Positions 25,671 to 32,731 of a DNA stretch of 36,952 nucleotides are shown piece after piece; the first letter of the stretch is position 1; every line of letters starts with the position of its first letter. This stretch comes from Alphaproteobacteria bacterium RIFCSPHIGHO2_02_FULL_46_13 (GTDB taxonomy: Bacteria; Pseudomonadota; Alphaproteobacteria; Micavibrionales; Micavibrionaceae): the NCBI GenBank assembly GCA_001767915.1, contig MEMI01000045.1:92177-129128 (forward strand), given 5' to 3'. The position numbers and the translations under genes were made by a program. The notes below the pieces were generated by a model, which was given only the letters and a program-made list of their open reading frames with translations, had not been told where the DNA came from and ran no database searches.

Positions 25671-26864
25671 CTATCCTAAAGTGGTTGTGGACCCGACACG
25701 AACAGCTCGAGCGGGTTGAGTGTTCTCATCGGTAAGTATGGATTTGAAAACACCACTATTGGAGGGACGGCTTTCTTTCCATGCTTTTAGACCGGCGCTA
25801 CCAAATACCTTTTGTATGTCCTCTGGCGCTGGGTCGGTACTGCTTTGATGAAGCAATGCTGAAATATCCGCCTCTAATTGTTCATGCCATCTCATGAATT
25901 CTTTTGCTCGTGCTCCATTCTCAAGATGCCATTTGTCCGCGAAATTTTCTTGATGTAACAATTTAGGATTCCAAACGCAAGGGAAGCCACTACTAGGATC
26001 ATAGCTGATGTAATCTGGCATTTTTGCAACAACTTCCTGCACCACATCTATTGCCGAAAAAAATTCAAACGGGCGCGTTCTTAGTATTTCTGAATATGCG
26101 TGTGTTGCTAGTGTAACCAAGATAATTGAAATAGGCTGCAATTCTTTGGCGCGCTCTTCTTCAAACCAATACATATTGTCTCGGTGCAATTTAATAAGCT
26201 GTACCGTTCTTCTTAGAATGTCATCTAGCCCAATTTCTTTGGTGGGAATGGGAATAATTTCAGCAGCTTTAGCCGCTCTATCATTTGCTATCGATTCTTG
26301 TTGAAACGGAAAACGTTGATCTGCGTGATCACAAAACCATTTGGCAAAGTCGATAGGGTTGGTAGGAGTCCAACCCTTATCCTTATCACGTGCCCTAAAA
26401 GAAGACCCTAATGATTTTGTTGCGTCAGGCACCGCGGGTGTAACGTCGAAATAGTAAGGTTTCCCTTCATATTGTAATCTCCAACAACGATTTTTTGGTC
26501 TTGGGATTCCTGTTAATCCTTCGCGTCCTTGAAGCGCCTCGCCAAAGGTTTTGAACATATTCTCCGGATCCATCTTTGATATAGCTCCGTCGGTTAGGCG
26601 CACAACAATATCAATATCAAATTTTCCTGCTGGTTTTTTAATGGTCGTTTGTGTTCTCATTGATCCTTGAGGAATAATTGTTACGCCGCCCTCAGGTACG
26701 TCGAGTTTCTCACCAATCCACTTCCCAAGTTTATTGTACTCAGCTATAGCTTTTTGCTTATCATCTTCTGGTAGTTCCAGTCTTTGTAATAGCCCTACAA
26801 TGAGTTTTTCCCATTGTTTCGCTTCTTTATTACCGGGACGCTGTGGGTATTTTACTTGTTGCAT
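25671..26864 (-). CDS. CD-NTase (cGAS/DncV-like nucleotidyltransferase) of type II CBASS
   Basis: This enzyme makes a cyclic oligonucleotide second messenger during phage infection. The 397-residue protein has the polymerase-beta-type active site: Gly67-Ser68 in IIPQGSMRTQT, Asp83-x-Asp85 in FDIDIVV, and the third acidic residue Asp140 in YYFDVTPAV. A helical C-terminal domain typical of CD-NTases follows. The chain ends VGSTTTLG, so its last residue is glycine, as expected for a protein that Cap2 conjugates through its C-terminus. A strong RBS (AAGGAG) precedes ATG 26864. The clade and product nucleotide cannot be assigned by eye, though a SAVED effector next door favours a cyclic di- or trinucleotide. 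Confidence 0.94.
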   Translation of the reverse strand: MQQVKYPQRPGNKEAKQWEKLIVGLLQRLELPEDDKQKAIAEYNKLGKWIGEKLDVPEGGVTIIPQGSMRTQTTIKKPAGKFDIDIVVRLTDGAISKMDPENMFKTFGEALQGREGLTGIPRPKNRCWRLQYEGKPYYFDVTPAVPDATKSLGSSFRARDKDKGWTPTNPIDFAKWFCDHADQRFPFQQESIANDRAAKAAEIIPIPTKEIGLDDILRRTVQLIKLHRDNMYWFEEERAKELQPISIILVTLATHAYSEILRTRPFEFFSAIDVVQEVVAKMPDYISYDPSSGFPCVWNPKLLHQENFADKWHLENGARAKEFMRWHEQLEADISALLHQSSTDPAPEDIQKVFGSAGLKAWKESRPSNSGVFKSILTDENTQPARAVRVGSTTTLG

Positions 26865-26874
26865 GATTTTCTCC

Positions 26875-28479
26875 TTAAATTTTAATTTCTGTATTTGTAA
26901 TTAATTCGCGGATGCACTCTCGCGAAATCTCAATCGTTGGCTTGAACGCATAGTTTTCTTTGGAATTTGTCTCATAACAAACAAAATTCGCATGGTGCCG
27001 TGATTGCATTTTTTGACCAATTTTAAAAACCCCCGTTGTAGGGCAGCCTATAAACAGATGGATTTTTTTAACTTTCCACACATCCTGCAAGTGAGCTATG
27101 GCCTTATCCAGTGTATCGCTAAGGTTATTTATATCTCCACGTCTTGACAATGAATCTACACCCAACTCAGAAGTTGATATTTCTAGAGTAGGGCGCAAGT
27201 AATCTCCATCAAAGCAATCTTTAGGGAGGCGATCACTTGTAATTTTATAGGTCAATGACACTATTAAGTTTGCTTCATTCTCCTGACTTGTCTTATCTTT
27301 GATTGTTACCAGAGAGAAATTGCGTGCTGGTCCAGAAAGCCATCGCCATGTTGGTTCTGTTCTTACTGGTTGAAAGAGATAAGTCCCACCATCATCTCCA
27401 AAAATTTTTCCTGCTAAAACTAGGGCAGAAGTTCCATGCTTTGGGAAAATTGCCATTTTTTCCCTTTTGTTTTTGCTATTATTTGAGCGGAGATAGTTTT
27501 GGCACATCGCTATCTGTCCACTTTCAAATAAGGATGTCCAATATGCAGATGTGTGCGGATCGTATAATTGGTTACCAAAATCGAGCACTTTCTCTACTTC
27601 TTGGCTTGGTCTTAGTTGGCTTTCCCAAATCATCCCGTAAACATCATGAATATCAAATTGATGAGTTTGACCTGTAATGTTCCCTATAAGAGTTACTACA
27701 CGCACCTCAGGATATTTTAGAGTGTTTAGTGCTTGCTCAACCGCTTTAATGTTGTCCATGCGGATTTTACGAAGCAATTCTACCGTGTAGCGTTCAGGGG
27801 CTGCACGATCAATGAGTCTGTGACATTTGTCACAAAGTAGTAGTAAGTTATCTTCATCATTACGTTTCTCAGGAGGCAATGGATGATTGCCTCTAGGGCC
27901 ATCCAGAGATGCAGCCACAATATGTGCGATATATGATAAGTTACGATTTGTACCGTCGATAATATCACGTTTTAGATCGTCTGCGCATATTTGGCATCGC
28001 CAGCTTGCATTGGCTTCAACCCATTTTTTTGCTTTGGATGATATGTTTCCAAGCCTGCCTGTTATTTCCTCAGCTTGTTTCAGCCATGCGTTTATCGTTA
28101 ATTTTTCAGCTTTTTCGTAGCTATCATTATTTGATGGCTTTATTAAATGGAGGTCGCCATCAACTTCATACCAATAAATAACTGCTTTCTTATTTAGGGT
28201 TATAATTGAAGCTGTTTTTTTACCAAATTCGCCAGCTGCAATTAATGCCCAATTCGAAGATGGATCGTGTTTTGTGAACACACGGGAGGTAAACTTGTTA
28301 ACGATGACTAGAATTTCTTTGGAGCTGGTAGCTAAAACAGCCAAATGATCTGCCATTTCGCTATCTGTAAGATAAATAATATCTTGTAGCGATGAGTTAT
28401 CAGTTTTTTTATAGGATTCATTCAGTGGATTTATAACGTCACTGATCTGGGCAAAATTTTGCCCTGATATGGTACTCAT
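26875..28479 (-). CDS. cap5: Cap5-like HNH-SAVED effector nuclease with N-terminal extension
   Basis: This is the CBASS effector: the SAVED domain binds the cyclic nucleotide and activates an HNH nuclease that degrades DNA. The HNH core spans about residues 158-235: WRCQIC, His186 in SYIAHIVAAS, PRG, Asn211 in DEDNLLLLC and His220 in DKCHRLID. The SAVED domain runs from about 260 to the end, with the typical C-terminal strand-loop KKIHLFIGCPTTGVFKIGQKM. About 150 residues precede the HNH, making the 534-residue protein clearly longer than usual Cap5 proteins, where the nuclease is near the N-terminus. First gene of the operon, before the CD-NTase, as in many type II CBASS loci. GGGA lies upstream of the ATG. 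Confidence 0.92.
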   Translation of the reverse strand: MSTISGQNFAQISDVINPLNESYKKTDNSSLQDIIYLTDSEMADHLAVLATSSKEILVIVNKFTSRVFTKHDPSSNWALIAAGEFGKKTASIITLNKKAVIYWYEVDGDLHLIKPSNNDSYEKAEKLTINAWLKQAEEITGRLGNISSKAKKWVEANASWRCQICADDLKRDIIDGTNRNLSYIAHIVAASLDGPRGNHPLPPEKRNDEDNLLLLCDKCHRLIDRAAPERYTVELLRKIRMDNIKAVEQALNTLKYPEVRVVTLIGNITGQTHQFDIHDVYGMIWESQLRPSQEVEKVLDFGNQLYDPHTSAYWTSLFESGQIAMCQNYLRSNNSKNKREKMAIFPKHGTSALVLAGKIFGDDGGTYLFQPVRTEPTWRWLSGPARNFSLVTIKDKTSQENEANLIVSLTYKITSDRLPKDCFDGDYLRPTLEISTSELGVDSLSRRGDINNLSDTLDKAIAHLQDVWKVKKIHLFIGCPTTGVFKIGQKMQSRHHANFVCYETNSKENYAFKPTIEISRECIRELITNTEIKI

Positions 28480-28733
28480 ATTTATTCCCTACCTATTCAA
28501 GGCTAATTTTTTGATGATTCTGATAATGATAGCACAAGACTGTAAAAATGTACCCTGCATTCGATTAAATTTGCAACTTGGGGCTGAAAAATAATTGCTT
28601 TATTTTTCTAAATTATAGAAAATAATTTAATTGTATTGATCGTTACATATTATTGCATAATGGCTGGTTTGGCGGCACAATGTAGTCGATTTGTCACGCA
28701 TGGCAGATTGAGGCTTTTCATCCTCGTTACTAG

Positions 28734-28887
28734 CGGCAAGACACTGCCGGAAATGTGTCGTCACTCAGCTATGACTGGGTGGCGATGTCATGTCCAACGC
28801 GCAAGCAAAAAAGCATCGCGCCGTTTCTAGTAAGCGGATGAAAACACCCAGTCACCAGAGCAGGACAGCTTTGGTGACTTTTTATTT
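28734..28887 (+). ncRNA. Candidate structured leader/attenuator RNA
   Basis: Several helices can be drawn. P1 pairs 28772-28781 with 28845-28854 (10 bp perfect) and closes P2 (28782-28787 with 28814-28819) and P3 (28821-28826 with 28832-28837, one G-U), forming a three-way junction. P1 competes on one side with a hairpin 28762-28768/28775-28781. On the other side it competes with a terminator hairpin 28851-28857/28872-28878 followed by T5ATTT. That gives two mutually exclusive folds upstream of the gene at 28900. It does not match a riboswitch I know; no ligand is proposed. Confidence 0.5.
28851..28887 (+). terminator. Terminator-like hairpin just before the gene at 28900
   Basis: GTCACCA (28851-28857) pairs with TGGTGAC (28872-28878), followed directly by TTTTTATTT. 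It lies 13 bases before the downstream start codon and its 5' strand is shared with a longer alternative helix, the arrangement of an attenuator. Confidence 0.6.
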
Positions 28888-28899
28888 GGAGATTTTGAT

Positions 28900-29226
28900 A
28901 TGAGAGAACTTGTTTTGATTGCATCTGCATTGATCAGCATATCCAGTACAGTATTTGCAGAAGATAATTCTATAAATGGTTATATTAAAAAAGACGGGAA
29001 ATATGTACAACCGCATTTCCGCTCCCGATCTGACAATTACTCGGAGAATAACTATTCGGCTAGAGGAAATACTAATCCATACACTGGAAAGAAGGGAAAT
29101 GTATTGACCCCAAACATAACGCCGAAGCATCGTGAAAATACCTCCAAGGCTCCATCTTTAACACCAGCTTGGAATAACAACAAATATCATGGATCGTCTT
29201 ATCGGAAGGCTCCGAGCGGGATGTAA
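28900..29226 (+). CDS. Small secreted protein with GY-KDGKYV-PHFRS / NPYTGKKG motifs
   Basis: The 108-residue product has a signal peptide (MRELVLIASALISISSTVFA, cleavage before EDN). The low-complexity, basic, Asn/Ser-rich mature region contains NGYIKKDGKYVQPHFRSRSDN and GNTNPYTGKKGN (written as separate blocks). I recall this GYxxxDGxYVxPHxRS...NPYTGK pattern from many short exported hypothetical proteins of phages and Proteobacteria. Its function is unknown. TTTGGAG lies upstream of the ATG. It is preceded by the possible attenuator and is the first of three plus-strand cargo genes. Confidence 0.8.
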   Translation: MRELVLIASALISISSTVFAEDNSINGYIKKDGKYVQPHFRSRSDNYSENNYSARGNTNPYTGKKGNVLTPNITPKHRENTSKAPSLTPAWNNNKYHGSSYRKAPSGM

Positions 29227-29316
29227 TTTTCTTCGGAAAAGGGTGATTTTGAATTTATCATTCTAATGCGTAAAAGAGTTTTTTATTAGATAGGCCATAA
29301 CATTCAAGGTGAGATC

Positions 29317-29721
29317 ATGTTTTTAATATTAGTTATTGTTCAGATGCTGTTTATGAGAATTTCTTGGTGGGTTTACTATTCTTACATGACGCAGCCAAGA
29401 TACAATCACCCTGCTATATTTTGGAATCCGCTAGTAAGAACAATATTAATATGGGGGCCGTTCGTCGGAATAGCATCCTTATTTTTTGTTGCATTCACTA
29501 TGACATCATCACCGTGGTGGTTTGTAGCATTTAGTATTATCTGGTGGATGATTGGCAGCAAGCTGCACAAGCCAAGTCAGACCGGTATCTTAATGCCAAC
29601 TTTATCCGAGGACGGAATAACTATGGAAGCATTTACTCCAGATGAACTGATACAAGATATTCGACTACACAATAAACAAAATTCGGATGACAGGCTAAAA
29701 CCAAATAAAGCCAAAAATTAA
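29317..29721 (+). CDS. Hypothetical membrane protein
   Basis: I do not recognise this 134-residue protein. It has an N-terminal hydrophobic segment (residues 1-21), two further helices (about 43-66 and 68-86) rich in Trp and Phe, and a hydrophilic C-terminal tail of about 45 residues, probably cytoplasmic. AAGGTGAG lies 5 bases before the ATG. It lies between the small secreted protein and a Cys-rich protein, all on the plus strand, and may share their promoter. Confidence 0.7.
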   Translation: MFLILVIVQMLFMRISWWVYYSYMTQPRYNHPAIFWNPLVRTILIWGPFVGIASLFFVAFTMTSSPWWFVAFSIIWWMIGSKLHKPSQTGILMPTLSEDGITMEAFTPDELIQDIRLHNKQNSDDRLKPNKAKN

Positions 29722-29752
29722 AAATAAATATTAAGAATGCGAGTGAATAGTT

Positions 29753-30307
29753 ATGTCTATGCCACATTTATACCTTAAATGCGCTTCATGTAATGAGGAA
29801 TGGTCGCTGGGTTCTCTGGTTGGCCGAAGTTCCTATCAATTGCCTGATGGGAGCTTGGCTCAACTTCATAAAACTCTATCGTGGTGTAATTCCTGTGGCT
29901 GTTATAGTCCCGTAGAAAAAATGGAAAGTAAGGAGAGCCTACACACAAAACTTGGTAGTCTTTTTGTTGATGCCTCGGAAGCAGAAAAATTCATTCATCC
30001 ATTGATTCTATTCATCTTCAAAATATTCGGGAAGAAAGCCTGCGAAAGACTGAGAGATATTCAGCGAGAGGTAAGCGAAAATCAGGCCAGCTTGAAAATG
30101 CTTTCGTCACGCAAATCGCCGCCAAAGTGCCTTAATTGTGGCTCCACGGATATTAGTCACAAGTCGGCATTCGAGCCTCCTGAATATCATCCCAATTGTG
30201 GTGGAGAAGTAACGCGTCATGAGAGCAACGATCTGAGGATCATCTATCGCCTTCAACATAGAATATATGATGTAGAAGGACACTTTTTACATTTGAAAGA
30301 GTCATAA
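29753..30307 (+). CDS. Hypothetical protein with paired zinc-ribbon-like Cys motifs
   Basis: The 184-residue soluble protein has two Cys-rich knuckle sets: CASC near residue 11 with CNSCGC near residue 46, and CLNCGS near residue 123 with a Cys in HPNCGG near residue 147. These look like two treble-clef or ribbon zinc sites around a helical middle. I cannot assign a family or function. Its stop overlaps the convergent gene's end by 6 bases (30302-30307). Confidence 0.7.
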   Translation: MSMPHLYLKCASCNEEWSLGSLVGRSSYQLPDGSLAQLHKTLSWCNSCGCYSPVEKMESKESLHTKLGSLFVDASEAEKFIHPLILFIFKIFGKKACERLRDIQREVSENQASLKMLSSRKSPPKCLNCGSTDISHKSAFEPPEYHPNCGGEVTRHESNDLRIIYRLQHRIYDVEGHFLHLKES

Positions 30308-30571
30308 ACCCTCAAGCAATGAATATACAGACCTTATCATAAGGCGAATCTCTCGAGATTCTGCCTTTCTTTTGCGAGTTGTGAAGCCATGAGTGATAGG
30401 TCTCCCGGTTGATTTCCCACCGTGCATACGGCAACGACCATTCTTCATAGCTGGGTTTCTACATGGATTTCCCGTTGTGCGGCAATGAGCGCCGCATTTT
30501 GGATGGTCTTCCAAAGCTAATCTTGCCTCGTGCATGGGGTTTTTAGTTTTTTTAACAGACTCCTCTTTCAT
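30302..30571 (-). CDS. Small HGG-motif protein common in phages and islands
   Basis: The 89-residue basic protein contains CGAHCRTTGNPCRNPAM, then NGRCRMHGGKSTGRP and THG: a Cys/His knuckle followed by the HGGxSTG motif. Such small proteins are frequent in prophages and integrative elements, often near packaging or replication genes; their function is unknown to me. The start overlaps the stop of the 212-residue gene by ATGA, implying coupling. Confidence 0.75.
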   Translation of the reverse strand: MKEESVKKTKNPMHEARLALEDHPKCGAHCRTTGNPCRNPAMKNGRCRMHGGKSTGRPITHGFTTRKRKAESREIRLMIRSVYSLLEGL

Positions 30572-31206
30572 TTTCTATTAGCCCCCGTCTGAACTGATCC
30601 ATTAATCACTGCCTGTCCACCATCAGACACCTGAACATGTTGAACGGTCATAAACTGTTGTCCGCCACTGTGAAGCCTGTTTAATGTAATCATGCCTTTT
30701 TGGTAAACATCCATAAGTCTTGCCGCGCAATTTATAAGGCGACATTTTTCAACAGGGTCTCGCGTATTCCCCGCCTGAGCCATTAGATCAAGACTCATTT
30801 TGTGTATTGCAGCCATCTGGTGGGCAAGCATTTGCTCTGCACTGTTTTTTGCTCCTATTGTTTCCGCAGTATCCAGCGCCATGCTCAACACCCCGTTCTT
30901 GTGAGCCAGTTCAACACGGTCAATACTGGCATCAACTGTTATGCGGTCAGGGTTTTTGAGATTTTGCGTGAGGGCGGAAGAAGATTTATTATCTCTGTAT
31001 ATTAATTCTCCACCCATACCACGCTCAGGCATTTCTTCTAATGTCAGATGGTTTTCTGCTGATTTTTCAAGTTTTTGGGCAATCTCAAGCATTGAGCATT
31101 CTTCAAGAGTCTCTCCTGCGTTTTTACGCCGAAGTTTCTTTGCTGTTAATTTTGATGCATAAGCCTCTGCATTTGTGCCGACTTGGAAATCTGGGTTTAT
31201 TTTCAT
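30568..31206 (-). CDS. Hypothetical island/phage protein (212 aa)
   Basis: The predicted protein is largely helical and hydrophilic. It has a middle segment rich in Ala, Met and His (MALDTAETIGAKNSAEQMLA) and a C-terminus QQFMTVQHVQVSDGGQAVIN. I recall the C-terminal VQHVxVxDGGQAVI pattern from hypothetical proteins encoded next to HGG-motif proteins in alphaproteobacterial prophages and islands, but no function is known. It is translationally coupled to the HGG gene and lies just beyond an iteron-like repeat cluster. Confidence 0.75.
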   Translation of the reverse strand: MKINPDFQVGTNAEAYASKLTAKKLRRKNAGETLEECSMLEIAQKLEKSAENHLTLEEMPERGMGGELIYRDNKSSSALTQNLKNPDRITVDASIDRVELAHKNGVLSMALDTAETIGAKNSAEQMLAHQMAAIHKMSLDLMAQAGNTRDPVEKCRLINCAARLMDVYQKGMITLNRLHSGGQQFMTVQHVQVSDGGQAVINGSVQTGANRK

Positions 31207-31238
31207 TCTTTGTTCTCTTTCTCGGAAACAATGCTTTT

Positions 31239-31433
31239 ATCCGCAACACCGCAACAAGTCTTGATTATCAATGGTTGCAGCGTTGCGGATTGGCTTTCTC
31301 TATCGCCACGTTGCGGATCATCCGCCACAGAAGGGGAATGTTGCGCATTTAGGTGTTATCCCTTGAATAATCCGCAACGTTCGAAACTGGCTCTATGCAA
31401 AGGTTGTTTGAATCATGTTGCGGTGTTGCGGAT
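31239..31433. repeat. GTTGCGGAT iteron-like repeat cluster
   Basis: Five exact copies of GTTGCGGAT occur, in both orientations: 31239-31247 (-), 31282-31290 (+), 31310-31318 (+), 31370-31378 (-) and 31425-31433 (+). Shorter GTTGCGG copies lie at 31249-31255 (-) and 31417-31423 (+), with near matches at 31274 and 31340. The outermost doublets (31239-31255 and 31417-31433) form a perfect 17-base inverted pair. The cluster covers the 3' end of the DUF3631 gene and the gap before the next gene. It looks like a replication origin or a multi-site operator. Confidence 0.85.
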
Positions 31434-32731
31434 AAATGGGAGGAGTCGTCAGAAGGTATATACCTCTTGAAAGCGTCCTGGAACGCATCCAGCATAAACC
31501 CCTTTGGCGTTCGTCCAGACATACGGATTGTCTGCGGCTTGATACCAAATTCTCCAAGTCGTTTTGCAAGTTGACGGGGTGTTATCGGTTTTCCTTTATT
31601 ATACGTTGCCCATGGTTTCATATCGTCCGCAGTCAATTCATCAATTAGATCAGCTGTTGACATACGAGAGCATCCTTTGGTATCGAAAATTTCCTTAATA
31701 TCCATAAGGAGTTCAGTCGATAGAGATGCTGAATCATGCTCTATGCCTGAAATACCCAGCGCGGCATCCCTTGCCCTTTGAGGCCATTCACCACCAACAT
31801 AATCGGCAATAGCCAAAAGTGGCTCCCAGTTATCTTGCGCACGGTCATTGAGTTCTTCCGGTAGAATGGGGCGGGAGCTCTCAATCGCTAATCCATTATC
31901 ATCTGCATATCGTGCCAGTTTTGAAGCAAGGCGCTTAAATAGCCATTTATCGGCGTGCCTCAGGCGTTCGACATTTTCGTGTTTCAGTTTTCTGCGTAAT
32001 TCCAAGACAATAGACCTGTCCATAAGCGTATCTGCCAATGTCCCAATACCGGAAATGGCCTTTGCCCCCCATGTGCTGAATTGTTGGGGTTCATAATCTT
32101 CGCCTACAACGCGGATCACATAGGCGGATTGTCTGGTATGGCCTGAGTTCAATATGCCTCTTATTTCTTCATTATCACGAAGAAATGCGTCAGCCTCATC
32201 AATCAGGAGAGTCGGGCTTTGCGCCTCAATTACACGATACACAGCAGAGGGTGAGATATTGGAAGCTACCAAAGGGCGGCGGGATAGTCTGCCTATTAAA
32301 TCAAGAAGCTGCGACTTCCCACATCTCTTTTCTGGCGCCGTGATAACCGCTAATGGTGCGACTTGAACATTATCAATAAACCAAGTGAAAGCAATCCAGA
32401 GAGTAGTCGCTACAACTGTTTTATCGTCACAGACAATAAACCTTTTGATGGTATTATATATCTCGGTCAGAAGTTCTGCTCCATCGACAGGATTCTCCCA
32501 TGGCTGTATAGTTGGGAACATATCAAAAGACTGCGGAGTAACCTGACGAGTAAGAGAGATTTCTTTGTCCAAAACACTTACACGAACACCCAGCGCCTTC
32601 GCCTCATGATCTCTTACCCTATCATATTCCAACGCAGAAAGTGATGCCAAACGGGTAATGACCTCAGTTTGTGTCTCCTTTGGTTTTTGTGCTGATGAAA
32701 TGGCGAGTTGCACGGCTTCTTTATTATGCAT
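31349..32731 (-). CDS. DUF3631 family AAA-type ATPase, probable replicative helicase partner of the primase
   Basis: The 460-residue protein has an N-terminal helical part, then an ATPase core: Walker A-like TAPEKRCGKSQLLDLI (about residues 142-157), Walker B LLIDEADAFL, the NSGHTR segment and sensor-like LMDRSIVLELRR. A C-terminal DUF3631 domain with a winged-helix-like end follows (MSTADLIDELTADDMKPW, GFMLDAF). Such proteins accompany Toprim primases in phage satellites and islands. ATG 32731 is chosen because AGGGGG lies upstream and it overlaps the primase stop by 8 bases; an in-frame ATG at 32794 lies deeper in the primase gene. Its last 28 codons lie in the iteron cluster. Confidence 0.85.
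   Translation of the reverse strand: MHNKEAVQLAISSAQKPKETQTEVITRLASLSALEYDRVRDHEAKALGVRVSVLDKEISLTRQVTPQSFDMFPTIQPWENPVDGAELLTEIYNTIKRFIVCDDKTVVATTLWIAFTWFIDNVQVAPLAVITAPEKRCGKSQLLDLIGRLSRRPLVASNISPSAVYRVIEAQSPTLLIDEADAFLRDNEEIRGILNSGHTRQSAYVIRVVGEDYEPQQFSTWGAKAISGIGTLADTLMDRSIVLELRRKLKHENVERLRHADKWLFKRLASKLARYADDNGLAIESSRPILPEELNDRAQDNWEPLLAIADYVGGEWPQRARDAALGISGIEHDSASLSTELLMDIKEIFDTKGCSRMSTADLIDELTADDMKPWATYNKGKPITPRQLAKRLGEFGIKPQTIRMSGRTPKGFMLDAFQDAFKRYIPSDDSSHLSATPQHDSNNLCIEPVSNVADYSRDNT

Larger units (their letters stand above)
28480..28899. promoter_or_regulatory. Divergent regulatory region between the defence operon and the cargo genes
   Basis: I see no convincing gene in these 420 bases. 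The part next to cap5 is AT-rich. On the minus strand TTGCAA and TACATT, 18 bases apart (roughly 28546-28575), are a possible promoter for the defence operon. An inverted repeat TTTTCTA/TAGAAAA (28604-28610 and 28616-28622) may be an operator. The part from about 28730 to 28887 is GC-richer and highly foldable, described separately as a leader RNA. Confidence 0.5.

Noticed and set aside
28636-28830. 64-codon plus-strand open frame in the intergenic leader
   Set aside because: No RBS, unlikely composition (Cys/Arg/His-rich without a pattern), and the segment is better explained by RNA secondary structure.
28734-28887. Known riboswitch classes (c-di-GMP-I, ZTP/pfl, TPP, fluoride, glycine)
   Set aside because: None of their conserved core sequences could be found in the leader; only the secondary-structure logic resembles a riboswitch.
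31239-31433. CRISPR array
   Set aside because: The repeats are 9 bases long, in both orientations and irregularly spaced, partly inside a coding sequence, and there are no cas genes.
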